From: Eutreptiella sp. 'Long Island Sound 2002'
Lineage: Eukaryota > Euglenozoa > Euglenophyceae > Eutreptiales > Eutreptiaceae
Direction of reading: 5' to 3'
Assembly (NCBI GenBank): GCA_964036045.1
Contig: OZ038384.1
Coordinates: 43,106,204-43,170,203 of the forward strand
DNA: 64,000 nucleotides
In this document: piece after piece, positions 40,999 to 52,294 of the stretch
How the letters are laid out: each line of letters opens with the position of its first letter
How positions within the stretch are numbered: position 1 is the stretch's first letter
The notes under the pieces: model-generated
What the model was told of the DNA's origin: nothing
Database searches by the model: none
The model's input: only the letters and a program-made list of their open reading frames with translations
Made by a program: the position numbers and the translations under genes

Positions 40999-43900
40999 AT
41001 GTCTGTAAGCGACCTGCCGCAAGAGACGGTGCAAGAGGTCAGAGATGTATTCACGATGTTTGACAAAGACAGATCCGATACTATTCCTTTGAAGGAGCTG
41101 GGCACTGCCATGCGTGCTGCAGGTGCATGTTGTGTGGAGGGGAGGGTGCAAGGAGGAGCTGGGGTACGGGTGTGAAACAGGTGCCTGCGCACACCTTCCC
41201 ACAATCAGCTTGACCCCACAGTGGTCTCGCCACAGTGGTGGAAAGCACTCCCTGGCAGCCACCCCGTCCTTGTTGCAACATGTGAATATGTGCAAACACA
41301 GGCAGACTGCGAGGGAATGTTAGTGTGCTGGCCGCACCAGCCAAAGTTTCCCCCTGTTTTCCCCAGTTCACCCCGCCCCTAAAAGGGGGCGCCCTTAGCG
41401 CAGTGCAACTGTTTGGGCATCTGGCAGGGGTTATGTAGCCCTATTGATTTTCCACCTCCAACCATTTGGAGGCATGTGTTTGTGTGGGATTTTCTGACCT
41501 AACCCTGCATACGTAGGGTGCCTTGCGCACAGCGCAGGCGTGCGGTGCGACTGAGGCCAGGTTGGCGTAGAACAGTGGTGTCATGGAATGTTGCCCAAAA
41601 GTGGTCATAGGGGCTGTAGTATCAAAAATGGGTGGCCAATTGTTGTGTTTGGGTGGGAATTAAAAATATTGGGGTCGAAGAGTGGGCAGCAAGGCACCTT
41701 GTTCGTTCGAAAATATGGGTGTGACTATGTTTTGCCTCCTTTGCTTTCCACAGTACACATGGCAATGAATGCTGACCTTTTGGCGCCGGACCTTTTGGCG
41801 CCGGGCAGTAATGTCTTTTACTTGAGAGGCACCACAGGGGAGTTTGTGCTGGCCACTGTTTTGGGCCTCTCATTCTTCCTGGAGTGTGTCGCTATCAGCT
41901 ATGAGCGCTCAGGCCATACGCCGCTTTACCGTGATTGCCCCCGGGATCTTCTCACCTTTTCAATCAGTGTACTACCAGTGTGCACATGTTTACGCCTCTT
42001 TTCTTTTTTGGGTTGTTGGTTGTTGGAGCTGTCGCCCTTTATCCATCACAGAACTGCCTCCTTGGCAGGGGGTGTGGGTTGCTGCAACCATCAATTCCCT
42101 AGGTCCTTGGAGTGGAGTGGACCATTTTGGCATGCTAACCCGTAGGCCATCGCGTCCCTGCCTCAAAAAGGTTGTGCAGTACACCAAGGACACCAGTAAG
42201 TGACACGTCTACCTCAACTGGCGGTGCGGCGTGCGGTGCGACTGAGGCACCCTGTTGATGGAGCAATTATTTTGTCATTTGTGGCAGTGGGACTGGTTAG
42301 GAACGTTTGGCTTGGCGTGGTGGTGCTGATCAATTGCACCAAAGTGTGCGCATCTTGTTGCATTTCATGCATCAGCAAGCAGGTGCAGTCTCAACCTTAT
42401 GGTCCATGGAACCATGTGCCCCCACATGTTTGGGCCCTTGTAGATGACCCAAGCACCGCCTTGGTAGATGATTGTGAAGGTGATGAAGACGTTTATGCTT
42501 TGTCTTGTCTCAAATACACTACCACATCTTGTGAGCAGGGCAGTGAAGTCATGGGGAGTGCCTAGATGTAGTCCCTAACCCCAACACCCCCCCCCCCTCT
42601 GGGGGGCCAAAATGTTTGAGAGGTCTCGACCATTGTGCAAGCCAATATGGAGAAATCGCCTGGCACCGCAAGCGCCGGAAAATTTTGGTGCCCCGTTTAA
42701 AGGGTGGGAGAACCGGTCACTGGAACCGGTGTTTATGCTCACGTTTTTCCCGGGCATTTTCCTTAGCCCCCAAGAAGGCAGGATTTGTGCAGCCACTTCT
42801 GGTTTTGTGGCCATATCGATCTTTCCCCACCATGGGGACAAATGGGAACAAATGTCGTTTATTGCTTACTGAAGATCCCGCCCTTGAAGCTCAGCCCCAG
42901 CACAAGGTAACACCCCTTAAACATTTTGGCCTCTTGAAAGGGGGGGGGGCCAAAAAAAACCCTTTCTTTGAACTACCGTGGTATCCAAGCAATAGTAGCG
43001 AAGTCTACGGAATCGGCTACAAGGCCGGCAAACCTTCGGCGAAACGGGCGCTAGGTCCGACAGTATCGTGGCCGGCGACAAGTTGCACCCCACACCAACC
43101 GAGGGTCAAGGATTGCACCTCGGCGCCCCCCATGGATGAAGTTGTGCATGTTGCACTGTTGCATGTTGCCAATTCGTGAGAACATTTTTGAGTGTTGGTT
43201 GTAAATCGCAAGGTGCAATTATAAGCGGGGCCAGAAAGTCACAATTGCCTAGGGTGCACGGAAAAAGTGTTTGGGGTGTTCCGACCAAGAAGTGCTTGAA
43301 AAAAGTAGTTCCAACAATACCACGGCACACCATCACGTGGAATGGCGGGTCAGTGTTGCAGTTGTGTGGGTTCAGAGTGGAATATCTATCCTACTACTCA
43401 CAATTGCAGCATTCTGCCCTCTGACGTCCACTCCCCTGCCATGTTGACAGACTTCACATTCACTTCACTTATAATTGGGTTTGGACGCCACTCTGCACAA
43501 ATGTAATGTGAAAGAGACGGTTTTGCATACCATCTTGGATTCGCTTGTATGAGCCGCTCATTTGGACGTGCCCCCAAAAATCAACCGCCGCCCTATCGGC
43601 CCCATTCTCTACCACCTCTCCTTCGTGGAAGACTATTTGGGGCACACCCTGTCCTTTTTGTAAGGCATGGTGGGCAGGCCGCCACCTGGCAACACAATGA
43701 AACTGTGGCACCACTGCGAAGTACCTCGAAGGACGGCCGCCTATGTGCAGGGCAATTGTTGTCTCCGGGCCAACTGAAAAAGTTGGTTTTGAATACCAGA
43801 GCAGAGATGTAGCAATACCATGTGAATTCTCAAGATTCGCAAAAATAATTAATTCCTGGCACAAGGTGTTGTTGTCCGCAAAAAAAAGCGCAGAAAAAAA

Positions 43901-46900
43901 ATGAATTATTGGCTTCATGCCCAACGCAAAAATGGGTTCCGCAAAAAAAATCGCAAAAATAAAATAATTTTTCCCCCTGCCTCCCTTTTTGCAAGAATGC
44001 CAGAATCGCGGGAGAGTTTGCCCAACTGCTTGTTGTCCCCCTCTTCCGTGTCTCATGCCCCGTTATGCACCTTGCTTTCTTTCAGAGAATGATGCATCCG
44101 GGATTGTCACAAGTGTTAAAATAGTGGAATGTGGCTGTTGATGTGCCCCAAAGCACATAAAGGGGCTAGTTCGGGACATGGATATTTGAATGCGGCCGTT
44201 GATGTGCCACAAAGCAGATAAAGGGGCTAGTTCGGGACATGGATATTTGGAACTGGTTTGTTGAAAAACTGGTAGACCTGAACCATGCTTGTTGGTGCGT
44301 ATCTGTGCTATGGATTGCAATGGACATTTGTATGCCTGCGTAGGAATGGACTGCAATCCCAGAGTCCAAGGTACGCACGGTTTCTTGCAGTAGCAACAAA
44401 AGGAATCAACCCCAATCTCCAAAACGCAAAAAAAACCGCAAATTTTTTTTTTGGCCCAACACCCTACGCAAAAATGGGTTCCGCAAAAAAAATCGCAAAA
44501 ATTTTTTTTTGCCCATTTTTACCCATTTTGGATGCTGCTGCAAAATTTTTGCTTATTATTAATTCAAAACACCCAACGCAAAAATTAGGATTCCGCAAAA
44601 CTTTAGAATTCGCACGGTACCCCTGACCAAATATACATTTTATGGGAAGCATATTTACTACATGTGTCCGGGTTCTTGTGTCATTTGTTCCTAGGGTTCA
44701 TGGGCTCGAGGAGGGAGTATTGTTTTGGAGTAAAGCATTGGGATAGATGGCCGGACCATTGATTTGGATGTGGTGCGCCAGGTAGACGTTACCTCTGAGA
44801 ACACAAGCTCAGAGATGTCGTGGTACATTTGCGCTGTTGGCCCCCATGCCACCATGTCTGCAGAGGCTACCTCTGCAGCCCTAGAGGACTGCTATGAAGT
44901 CCCAACAACCCCACTGTGAACAGCAGAAGTGTCCCGCAGGAGTCCGCCCGTCCGGGCAGGACAGGTAGTGCCAAGTGCTACCCAGGATGTCCCAGGGCCA
45001 GAGCAGGCAAGACCCCTCTCGTATGAACCACACAATGGTATGCAGCATGTGCACGTCAAGGGCAATGATAGCATTGCAGGTAGCCGTGGCCGAGCAACGA
45101 GGAGGTAAACCTGAGGCTGCAGAGCCTGAGCCTCTTGCTTTGTCGGCAGCAAGTATGGCTTCTCTCACGCCTTGCAGAGCATGACAGGGCCTCAACCCCA
45201 AGGGCCCAAGGGCTACACTCCAAAATATGCTTTCCTCCTACCTTTCTGGTTGCCACCCCCCCCCCCCCAACCTACTTCTGCAGTCTGGAGGCACGCCTCC
45301 GCAAAACAACACCAAGTGCGTGAAATCGGAAGCGCCAACGGGCGAGCCTACTCTGGCCTCATTGCAACCCGACCCTGCCCTCGCAACACAAGCTGCTGTT
45401 GAGTTGAGAAGGATGGATTGGTTTGAGTCTCCCACAAGTGTGGGGGGTAAGAGGCAACCCACCAAAACCAAATACAACTGGCAGCTGCGTTCATTTTGCT
45501 GTCTAAGATACCAAGCGCACTGCCAAGCCCAGCGACCAGGAACATCGCTGTATGCACCCATGAGGAATGCCTGCCATCGGCTGGCAGCATGTGCACTACC
45601 AGGCATATCTTGTTGGGAGCTTGTTGGGAGGGCCCATACCTACTTCAGTGTGGAAACTGTGTTCTCTACTGCTTGCGGCAGCTTCTCCCACAAGCCCTTC
45701 CAGCGTTTGTTCATGGTGGATGTGCATGTCAGCAACTGGGGCTGTCCTTGCATGGATTTGTGTGGCATTGTGCAACAGATGTCCACACATACATCCATTT
45801 AGACGGTGTTCTGCACCCAGGCACCAGAAACCTTGATGCATAGGGGCGTTTTACACATGAGTACCAATCCACAGCAAGGTAATCTCACTGTACAGTGCAT
45901 CCACAAAAACGAGGGGGTCGACCCCCGCAATGGACAACGGTTGACTGTGGCCACCTTGACGGACGGATGGATGTGCGCAGGTGAGTGATGGGTGATGGAT
46001 GGATGGATGGGTGGGTGGAAGGTCAGACGGACGGATGGATTGATGCATGGCTGATGGATGCATGGATGGATGTGCTTCGGGTGGCTGGATGATGGACGAC
46101 GGATTGATGATGCATAGGTGGAATGGACGGATGGGTGGATGGACGTGTTGGTGGGTGGATGGAGGATGATGGATGGATGGATGGCTGGCTGGCTGGATGA
46201 TTGATGTCTGATGATGTATGGGTGGGTAGATGGATGGCTTTGGATGGACAATGGAATCTTCAAGGCGACCATGTAACCCAAAACTTTCTCGGCATACCTG
46301 CATGGCCTCGCATCTGGTGAATGTGCCCATCTTTTACATCTGCTGTGACCAGGAACAAATCCCACTGAACAAGAGCTGCTGGATATCATTGCTGACGTAG
46401 ATGGGGATTCCACAGGGCAGATCGACTTCCAGCAATTCCTTTCGCTTGTGACCCGGAAGATGCAGGACTACGTCTCTGAAGAAGAGCTGAAGACAGCCTT
46501 CCAGACTTTTGACAGAGGTTGCACCTGTGTGCACCCGCAGAACAGGAAATAGATACAAGGCAGAGGACCATACCACATGAATCCGGTCTCTGCAACCCCC
46601 CAGCAGTGGCTGGGTGGATCTTTGTGAATGGCGAGGAGTCCATTGACGCTGCCAATGCCAGGAGAGCAGCAACATCTGAGGGCTTTGTCCCCAACCCCGC
46701 TCACACTACGTGTGACTTAGTTTCCGCCAGCACGAGGGCCTTTTGACAGTGCGTAACCACCGGCGTGGCTCCCAGGTAGGCCTCGGCGAAGGAAGGCCTG
46801 GCCGAGTGCGAGTGCCAAAGACGGCTCGTCACTGGCATAGCTGGGGGTATAGCTACAGTGAACAGCTGAGCAAATGCCAGTGGTGCAGGGAATGGTCCGC

Positions 46901-48364
46901 TCCCAGGCAGGAGCTGTTGTCAAACAGTTCCAGCTGTTGTTAATGCTGCAAGCCTAGTGAAGTCAGGACCGCACCGCTGTTTGCGCTCCTGGCTTTCATA
47001 CTTCAAACACCCACCCCCTCCCCGCCTGAGCCCTTTGCCCCAGATTGTGCCAACAGGAAAATGGTCAGGCTTGCCAGGCAGTACTTCCGGTTTAACGCGC
47101 TTGGGTGTGTTTTGTCAATGCATGTGCTTGTGTTCTGTGGAGGCAGACCTTTGGGCTGTGTGGTTCTGGGGAGTGAATGTGAGGTTTGGGGTGGTGGTGC
47201 ACAGTCCTGTGATGAATTTCACTGAACTGCTCTCATTTCGGGAAGTTAGGCCTCAAAGTGCGACCGTGATGGTGAGGAAAGAGGCAGTCCGGGGCCAGTA
47301 GTCATTGATCTTTCACACGATTGAGCTCCAGTAGTGTTTGTTCCCCCTTTCTGTTCCCCTGTGCTTTGCACACCCCATCTCTTTCAGCCTTCAGTCTTTT
47401 TGGGCCTGAACAGCACGCTGGAATGCCTACGGGCGTGGCAGTTTTCCAGTGCATTTCCTGGTATCACAGTCAGCTTATCCTCAAGACGTGTCATATCTGC
47501 CACAGGACACTTGCAGAACTGGCCAGCTCTGATCCTTGATTCCACCTGATATTTTTACCGCCAGTTTGTTCATCAGCTCCACACGCACCTTTGGGCAACT
47601 GAGTAGAAAGCAGCTCCATTCTCAGGGTTTTTCCCTAGAACCAGCAAGCGAAGGCCTGGCTGTGTAGCCTCCAATTAATGCAGTCTGTGCATTTACTGCA
47701 CCTGGCACAGTACCGTACTCTAAACACAGCTGTGAGCTTTGGAAAAATGAACCCAGTGAGAACACACTGGTCTCTTTACTTGGCATGGATTGGAGACAAA
47801 TGACGGCCAACCAACGGTGGCTGCAGGCTAAACTACTGAACAATACCCTGGGCCAGAGCCCCTATGTGGCACCTTCCTGTTGGTTTATCACTGGGCCCTG
47901 GGCAATGTGTTTTGTCTGGGGCTTTTGCTGACCAGGGGATGGGGGGGTGACTGCCGGTGTGTGGCTTTGTGAAGTTGCACGCTGTAAGTAACTGTCAATA
48001 AAATAGTAGACAGAGGAGAGTGTTGTACGGGTGGACAGTGGGCGATGTGTGTGCAACGTGTGAGAGGGGACTCCAACGACCTCCTCTGCTCCCTGGCAAA
48101 TGGATTCCCCTGAGCTAAAGGTCTGTTCAACAGGTGGTACTCAAATGCAATGCAGCCATTTTGCCTCTGCTCTGCGCTGCAGATGGGATGGGCTATATCA
48201 CGGACACAGAGCTCCGCATTGTCATGTGCACATTGGGGGACAAGCTGACCCCTGAGGAGATGAATGAGCTGTTGACGGAGGTCGAGTGCGATGCAGAGGG
48301 TAACGTGAACTACGAGGAATTTTGCAAGAAGCTGGCTCCAGAGAAGCCGCCGCCGATTAAATAG
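40999..48364 (+). CDS. Calmodulin-like EF-hand protein, three exons
   Basis: Exons 40999-41122, 46353-46517 and 48183-48364 join to 156 codons. Both introns are GT-AG and phase 1, and the joins restore [12 protein letters not shown] and TFDRDGMGYIT, standard calmodulin landmarks. The start ATG sits in GCCACCATG. Four EF-hands follow the calmodulin layout. Loop 1 [12 protein letters not shown] has Asp where Gly is usual at position 6. Loop 2 [12 protein letters not shown] has Gln instead of Glu at position 12. Loop 3 [12 protein letters not shown] has Met at position 5. Loop 4 [12 protein letters not shown] has Glu at position 1. The linker is [12 protein letters not shown] and the C-terminus adds [10 protein letters not shown]. 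It is about seven residues longer than canonical calmodulin (148-149 aa). It probably acts as a calcium sensor with altered affinity, binding target helices; whether it is calmodulin itself or a paralogue is not settled, though the loops favour a paralogue. Confidence 0.9.
43850..43975. repeat. AT-rich GCAAAAA block 2
   Basis: It contains the phrase ACGCAAAAATGGGTTCCGCA followed by AAAAAAATCGCAAAAAT, repeated almost exactly at 44466-44502. Confidence 0.65.
44125..44255 (+). repeat. Two tandem copies of a ~66-bp unit
   Basis: GTTGATGTGCC-CAAAGCA-ATAAAGGGGCTAGTTCGGGACATGG-ATATTTG, broken here for brevity, occurs twice in a row with a few differences. Confidence 0.8.
44420..44610. repeat. AT-rich GCAAAAA block 3
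   Basis: CGCAAAAA words and T-runs; shares a near-identical 37-base segment with block 2. Confidence 0.65.
45985..46235 (+). repeat. GGAT-rich microsatellite region
   Basis: Degenerate (GGAT)n with GGTG and GACG variants, near the 3' end of intron 1. The complementary His/Pro/Ser-rich ORF is an artefact. Confidence 0.85.
46518..48182 (+). other. Intron 2 of the calmodulin-like gene (1,665 bases)
   Basis: The donor is GACAGAG/GTTGCACC, a weaker match than usual, and the acceptor TGCGCTGCAG/ATGGG. Phase 1. No repeats of note. Confidence 0.85.
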
Positions 48365-49700
48365 TGACCTAAACGACCCTCCATTGTCCGCCTGCAGGAC
48401 CCACAGATGCAGAGGAGGGATGCACAGTCGCAGTTGCAGCAATTCGAATGGGCGCTGCGTTTGCGATGACATTGAGTTGTTGGATGGATGATTGTTGACA
48501 TATTTGAGTGCGTGTTGGGCGTGGAGCTGCTGACGCCTGCGCTTGCCACTCCATACCTTTAATTTCAATGTAGGGGCTACTTGCCTCCCAGAGACTGCAG
48601 AGTGAACGCAGTTTTATCCACCGCCGTGCTCCTTGGGGCCCATAGCTTAGGCCAAAGGCATCGAAAGCAAGCCCTGCTGCAAAGTAAACATGGATTGTAA
48701 GGCGCGGCGCATGACCATTGGTGTGTGCCCTGACACAACAATGCGGGAGGATCTTTGTGACGGACAGAAGTGTGCTCAACTTCACGTGCCATGCACTCCA
48801 ACTTTGTACGCTACTTCCAAACATTACCACCCTTCATATGCGCACTCGCAGTTTGCGCTGCGCATATGTACCCCAACAACCTGCTGCATGCACCAAGCTC
48901 ACAGGCATGTATGCTTCCCCTTCAAAGGATCCTTGAGGAGGGGCCAAAACCCCTCACCTGCAGGCCAGGTACTCCGGACCGGCACCAAGCTTCTGCCTGA
49001 GTGGCTGACTAATCCCCTCCCCACAGCATGAAGAAGTCACCCCATCTGTGATCTCAACAGAACACACTGCACGTGGTCAAGAGACAGGGAGCTCAGAGGC
49101 AGAACTGACGCCGCAGTGTGCAGAGCTTGGATGAAGACACAGGAAGGGTCGTCTAGTCCACGTCTGTGAATGTGTGTTTCGTCTCACTATTTACCCTGAC
49201 TGCCACGAAAGCTTTGAGGCAGCGTCTAATTTTGCGGTCTGCCTCGTGGCTTTTCAGCAGTTAGCTGACCTGTCTAATCGGCCCAGCCCTGGGCCACCAC
49301 TTCATCAATCTGATGTATGTTAATATGATGCTACTCCCTCTCACCCACCTCGTCCCTAACCCTCTCTGTGGCTACCACGCCACATTCGAAACCTCGACTT
49401 TATCCCCAATAACACAGGATGTGCCACCACATCACCGCACATTTTGCTGCCTGGCTGCCTGGATGCTTGGATGTGCAGGGTCCCAAAGGACATTCGTTCT
49501 GCGTGAACAGCCCCTTTCGCTGTTGTGAGCTCCTTCTGTTGTGGACTGCAGGGCACCAAGTTCCGACCCCCTCCCCTTCATGGTTTCGGAATGACTGGAT
49601 GCGAAGCCACGCAACGCTGGCAGGGGGGGGGGGTTGGTTACAATTTTTGAATTTCCAAGAACACAAAACCATGTGTATGGCCCGTGCTGTATCTCGAGTA
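48365..49700. other. 3' flank of the calmodulin-like gene; no further gene seen
   Basis: The coding stop TAG is followed at once by TGA. No clear polyadenylation signal is chosen. Short ORFs lack support. A G run lies at 49623-49632. Confidence 0.4.
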
Positions 49701-49730
49701 CATGAATGGCATCTGTGCGTACCACCCCCT

Positions 49731-50060
49731 GTGGAGTACATATATGTCATCCTACACTGCCACATGCTGTGTGTTTACGTGGGTAGAACTGTGTCTGCCT
49801 TGATCCAGCGGTTACGCAAACATTTCACCACAGCGATGGCCCACGCAGAAGACAGCAGGTTCCATGAACAGTTGCGCTGCACAGACCTAGCAGACTGGCT
49901 GATCGTCCCTCTGGAAATTGTCTGGTCCAGTTGGGAAGCCGCTGTAGCTGAACGTTAAGGGTGGGATAAATTTAGACGTTGGGTTCTGAACGACATGCCA
50001 CCACGGATCCCGCATGATGGAACCAAAATGTCCAAGTTAGTACCACAGAGGGCGGTTCAG
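49731..50060 (+). pseudogene. GIY-YIG endonuclease-like domain
   Basis: In frame 3, VEYIYVI begins at 49731, followed by CVYVGRTVSALIQRLRKH and later VAER, TAA (49956-49958), GWDKFRRWVLNDMPPRI. This fits the GIY-YIG nuclease plan: a first strand with a Tyr pair, YVG, a conserved Arg in the following helix with a downstream His, and a Glu just before an aromatic-rich helix. The one in-frame TAA splits the last helix. Just downstream, in another frame, lies the 712-codon RT-like ORF, so the two were probably one polyprotein. An N-terminal GIY-YIG before the RT resembles the permuted Penelope-like elements reported in algae and protists. The frame upstream of 49731 is open from 49419 but not recognised. 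Confidence 0.5.
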
Positions 50061-50155
50061 GCCATCAGAAGCCTGACCACTGCACGTGCTACCCGTGATT
50101 TCCCACGCATCGCTCTCTCAAAAAACAAATTGGCTCTATCAGCATTGAACTGCAG

Positions 50156-52294
50156 TTGCCTTTATTAATTCCTGCTGTGATACGTGTTCCGTATATGACA
50201 GGCGACCAGAAACTGTGCATATCTAAAGTTGTCAACAATATGGTACGGAAAGTGAAGTGTACAACGTGGGAACGGCAAGCACTCCGAGGCCGTATTCGTA
50301 TTGTTCGTATAGTAACCCACACTGTTCGCAGGTGTTTTGAGGCTGAATCAAACAAGTGTGAAAAGTCCACAGACAGGCCTGTTTGCTACTGCTCCCCTCA
50401 GTACCGCAGTTCTTGGGAACGAGGTGGTCCGATCACTGTACGCGATGGACACTTTTGTTTGCTCCCTGTGTCCATCAGTTTTAACGACGCCAGGTTAGGT
50501 AGTAAGGACCCGCTTCCGATGGACGGCAGCAGTTGTCGTGCCGACGCTGTCACTGATCTGGAACACCTTGCTAGGTTACTCAATGTTCCAATGCCTAACA
50601 TAGGCAAGTTGCTACCTCACAGTGTTTTCCACACGTCCCGCGGTATGTTGTCGTATGTTCAATCTGTTGCTCAGGACCTCAGTCAGTTCGCCATTATTCG
50701 GATTGTAGATAAGTGCCCTGGTTCAATGTGGGGCTTTTGCAGAGCATGGGTCTGGAACCAGACGACAGCATTTCTGCACGCTGAAAAATACTCCATCAGT
50801 ACAGAATCACGCAGTGACTTGCTGCAGGGTCTGCTTGATCTTGTACAGTCAAAGGGATGGGTAGCCAGCGACAAAGCCCGGTTGGCTCTTTTGTATTTGA
50901 TCGGCAAGGGTAAATCCTTATCGCTGAAACACATTACGTGGAGGCCCATTTGTGCTCAGTCTGCTCCCGTGATCCCACGCTGGAGGCTACGGCTTGCGGC
51001 GCGAGCATTTACGTGCTTTCTAAAGTTTTTGAGCAGTCGCATCACAGGTTCCTTTCTGCATCAATCCATCCAAGATGTGGGCCGCTGGATGCTCGATCTC
51101 GACACATGGCAATGCACAGTCATAGGGGAAGCCGACTGTAAGGATCAATTTAATCGAATTTTGCCTAGTGACGTGCTACAGCACTTTCAGGAGGCCACTG
51201 AGTGGCTACGCAGCGAATGTCGCTGGAGAGCACCCCAGATTTTTTGGTCACTGCACAAATACGACAAAACACTGGATAGGGCAGGGAAAGCGGTTGCTTT
51301 TAATTTCGATGTTATCCGCCATCAAGAACTCACTGAACTGTTACAATTTTGCCTGCAAAACGACAGCTTCTGCGTCGCTACTGGGTCCTGCTGGTCCCGG
51401 GCATTTGCTCTACCAATGGGGGGCCCGTTTAGTGCACAAGCGGCCGACTTGCACAGCTTGTGGTGCTTTCATTTGCGTAAGCAACAATTCTACAGTTTAG
51501 GAAAGCTAAGTTTCAGCGATGCTGGCTACCCCCTGTGGGTCAATAGTCGTGGGCGCGTCGTTTCACTTGCGCAGTTCCGTGACAACATATTGGTGGCTTC
51601 TAAAGGCCCTGGGAGCAGTTGGGCAATGGCAGACGTGTGCAACATCATGCAACGTGCCTGGTCCCTGCGTGTGTTGTGCCCTTGCATTTCTGATAGCGTC
51701 GACACATGCCAGCTCACATGTATGTCTGGCCAGCTGCATGCTGTGGGCGTCGCCATGGAACGGCGTGACGGGTACGGAGAGGTCTATGTTCACCCTTCTG
51801 CACTAACACCAGATTGGGGATTGAAACAGGGAGCTCCCCTACAGTCACCGTGGGCTGTAAATGAGACAAGCTTAGCGAACCTCTTCACCGGAGTTTTGAT
51901 GAATTGCCGTGTTTTTCTAAAATCCTGGGCAGAGTACTTGTTATCCGCAGCCGCCTGGCTACAGATCAGTTTATTGTGCCACCACCAACGTACCATGACG
52001 GTGAGAGCCTGTCAAAAGTCCCTACACCGGCTGCTGAGTTATACACCACACAATGCAGAGTTGAGCCAGCGCTGGATTACATACATTTCCCACGACATGC
52101 CTTGTAGCAAAACTACTGTGCGTACCAAGTTAGGGCAGTGGCTGCGTGTTTGTGCCACATGGGATAACGATAGATATGCATCATGGCACATACCCCACAT
52201 TGGACCCCATACTGACTGGTGTGGTGACTGGTCCACCTGCAGCGGTGTTCGCATGAGCCCCCAATCAGGGGGCGGGGGGAGGGGGCCTGTTTGA
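50156..52294 (+). CDS. Reverse-transcriptase-like protein, 712 codons, atypical motif C
   Basis: An uninterrupted ORF. The frame continues a little upstream of the first ATG (KKQIGSISIELQ), so the true start is probably earlier, joined to the GIY-YIG part. RT landmarks: motif A-like EADCKDQFNRIL with Asp near residue 327, motif B-like ALPMGGPFSAQAADL around residues 418-432, and motif C-like LAQFRDNILVAS at about 473-484, Asp 476. Motif B resembles the LPMGSPLSP segment of Penelope-like RTs. Motif C has FRDN where active RTs have YxDD or FxDD, so the second metal-binding Asp is replaced by Asn. The C-terminus is Trp/His/Cys-rich and ends in a Gly-rich tail. An intact frame of this length suggests selection or recent origin. 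Loss of activity or a domesticated role are both possible. Confidence 0.55.
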   Translation: MPLLIPAVIRVPYMTGDQKLCISKVVNNMVRKVKCTTWERQALRGRIRIVRIVTHTVRRCFEAESNKCEKSTDRPVCYCSPQYRSSWERGGPITVRDGHFCLLPVSISFNDARLGSKDPLPMDGSSCRADAVTDLEHLARLLNVPMPNIGKLLPHSVFHTSRGMLSYVQSVAQDLSQFAIIRIVDKCPGSMWGFCRAWVWNQTTAFLHAEKYSISTESRSDLLQGLLDLVQSKGWVASDKARLALLYLIGKGKSLSLKHITWRPICAQSAPVIPRWRLRLAARAFTCFLKFLSSRITGSFLHQSIQDVGRWMLDLDTWQCTVIGEADCKDQFNRILPSDVLQHFQEATEWLRSECRWRAPQIFWSLHKYDKTLDRAGKAVAFNFDVIRHQELTELLQFCLQNDSFCVATGSCWSRAFALPMGGPFSAQAADLHSLWCFHLRKQQFYSLGKLSFSDAGYPLWVNSRGRVVSLAQFRDNILVASKGPGSSWAMADVCNIMQRAWSLRVLCPCISDSVDTCQLTCMSGQLHAVGVAMERRDGYGEVYVHPSALTPDWGLKQGAPLQSPWAVNETSLANLFTGVLMNCRVFLKSWAEYLLSAAAWLQISLLCHHQRTMTVRACQKSLHRLLSYTPHNAELSQRWITYISHDMPCSKTTVRTKLGQWLRVCATWDNDRYASWHIPHIGPHTDWCGDWSTCSGVRMSPQSGGGGRGPV

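Larger units (their letters stand above)
41123..46352 (+). other. Intron 1 of the calmodulin-like gene (5,230 bases)
   Basis: The donor is GCAG/GTGCATG and the acceptor GTGACCAG/GAACA. The intron holds AT-rich GCAAAAA blocks, a 66-bp tandem duplication, a C run near 45258-45269 and a GGAT tract. Its position, after the Gly codon before NPTE, is one commonly seen in calmodulin genes. ORFs inside show no domains. Confidence 0.85.

Noticed and set aside
41588-42145. Separate gene within intron 1 of the calmodulin-like gene
   Set aside because: No recognisable domain, the opposite strand also shows ORFs, and no splice signals tie it to other pieces.
45799-46413. Minus-strand His/Pro/Ser-rich ORF of about 200 codons
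   Set aside because: Translation of the GGAT microsatellite inside intron 1 of the calmodulin-like gene.
48134-48364. Independent single-exon EF-hand gene starting at 48134
   Set aside because: The reading before 48183 is intronic; the GT-AG joins at 41122/46353 and 46517/48183 rebuild a four-EF-hand protein in phase.
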